In this document: piece by piece, positions 6,301 to 6,406 of the stretch | Layout: each line of letters begins with the position of its first letter | Numbering within the stretch: the first letter of the stretch is position 1 | Assembly: GCA_031257715.1 (NCBI GenBank) | Contig: JAIROE010000046.1 | Coordinates: forward strand, 1-6,406 | Reading direction: 5' to 3' | DNA from: Treponema sp. | Lineage (GTDB): Bacteria; Spirochaetota; Spirochaetia; Treponematales; Breznakiellaceae | DNA: 6,406 nucleotides | The notes under the pieces: model-generated | Told to the model about the DNA's origin: nothing | Database searches by the model: none | The model's input: the letters and a program-made list of their open reading frames with translations, nothing else | Position numbers and translations under genes: made by a program

Positions 6301-6323
6301 GCCAAACGGCAGAGCCGTTTGGC
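6301..6323. repeat. Terminal hairpin of the repeat block
   Basis: GCCAAACGGC (6301-6310) pairs perfectly with GCCGTTTGGC (6314-6323) around an AGA triloop. It could stop transcripts arriving from the operon, but the following bases CCTTGACC are not a T-tract, so it is not called an intrinsic terminator. Confidence 0.8.
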
Positions 6324-6325
6324 CC

Positions 6326-6354
6326 TTGACCATTATCAATTTGTATGCTATCAT
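6326..6354 (+). promoter_or_regulatory. Sigma-70-type promoter for the gene starting at 6380
   Basis: A -35 box TTGACC (6326-6331) and a -10 box TATCAT (6349-6354) each match five of six consensus bases. They are separated by 17 bp, and a TGC just before the -10 forms an extended -10 motif. Transcription would begin near 6361, giving a leader of about 20 nt. The first T of the -35 box is also the last base of the repeat element's inverted repeat. Confidence 0.65.
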
Positions 6355-6379
6355 TCCTCCATTGAATAGGAGGCGGTTT

Positions 6380-6406
6380 ATGTCAAGCGCTAATTCCTTG
6401 TATTAT
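6380..6406 (+). CDS. Start of an unidentified gene, truncated by the window end
   Basis: The ATG at 6380 is preceded by AGGAGG (6368-6373) with 6 nt spacing, one of the strongest ribosome binding sites in the window, and by a near-consensus promoter. The nine visible codons read MSSANSLYY and run off the edge. That is too little to name a family. It has its own promoter and is separated from the upstream operon by the repeat block, so it is probably an independent transcription unit. Confidence 0.65.

Larger units (their letters stand above)
6105..6326. mobile_element. Palindromic non-coding repeat element, MITE-like, with 13-bp terminal inverted repeats
   Basis: The left end AGGGCCAAACGGC (6105-6117) is the exact reverse complement of the right end GCCGTTTGGCCCT (6314-6326). 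In between lie repeated blocks and strong hairpins. The 17-mer GCCAAACGGC-NN-AGCCG occurs at 6108-6124, 6249-6265 and 6301-6317, with a degenerate copy at 6198-6213. AAACTCCAG (6125-6133) is the inverse of CTGGAGTTT at 6219-6227 and 6271-6279. No target-site duplication is evident next to the ends, and there is no transposase. It may be a miniature inverted-repeat element or a cluster of REP/BIME-like units. The bases from 6107 to 6379 contain no credible gene. Confidence 0.55.

Noticed and set aside
6192..6303. Possible CRISPR array
   Set aside because: The units are contiguous 51-52-bp near-copies with no unique spacers, and only two full units are present.
6103..6369. Short open frames through the repeat block (62 codons plus strand, 83 codons minus strand)
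   Set aside because: They translate the hairpin repeats in changing frames (units of 51 and 52 bp). They have no ribosome binding site or family resemblance.
6356..6373. CCTCC (6356-6360) pairing with the Shine-Dalgarno GGAGG (6369-6373) as a translation-blocking hairpin
   Set aside because: The predicted transcription start near 6361 would leave CCTCC outside the mRNA, and a 5-bp stem is easily found by chance.

Overview
The window reads as bacterial chromosome with compact, leadered operons. It holds five recognisable protein genes, the first nine codons of a sixth, and two stretches rich in inverted repeats. The membrane-anchored AraC-type regulator, the split two-subunit transketolase, the mid-range base composition and the GC-rich palindromic intergenic repeats fit a host-associated spirochaete of the Treponema type. 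A Firmicute is also possible. This placement is an inference from gene style; no marker gene is present.

Layout. Positions 1-1619 (+) carry the 3' part of a membrane-bound AraC/YesN-like regulator; its start lies before the window. It meets tail to tail, with a 14-bp overlap, a minus-strand gene (2472-1606) for a three-helix membrane protein with a DUF218 (YdcF/SanA/ElyC) domain. A 161-bp divergent spacer follows (2473-2633). Half of it folds on paper into a three-way junction plus a long hairpin directly before the next ribosome binding site. Then comes a tight four-gene plus-strand operon: transketolase N-terminal subunit (2634-3473), transketolase C-terminal subunit (3473-4408, TGATG overlap), tartronate semialdehyde reductase garR (4454-5335), and a short-chain dehydrogenase (5336-6106, start codon directly after the garR stop). 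Positions 6105-6326 are a non-coding palindromic repeat block with 13-bp terminal inverted repeats. A good sigma-70-type promoter and a strong Shine-Dalgarno site then lead into a gene cut off by the window end.

How the genes may work together. The split transketolase moves two-carbon ketol units between sugars. GarR interconverts tartronate semialdehyde and D-glycerate. The SDR is probably an NAD(H)-dependent polyol, sugar or hydroxy-acid dehydrogenase. Together they look like a small carbohydrate or sugar-acid catabolic module that feeds C2/C3 units to central metabolism. The C-terminal transketolase subunit has serine where transketolases normally have a histidine that contacts the substrate phosphate, so the module may act on an unusual substrate. 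No transporter, kinase or isomerase in the window identifies that substrate. The AraC regulator is separated from the operon by the opposing DUF218 gene, so control of the operon by it cannot be assumed.
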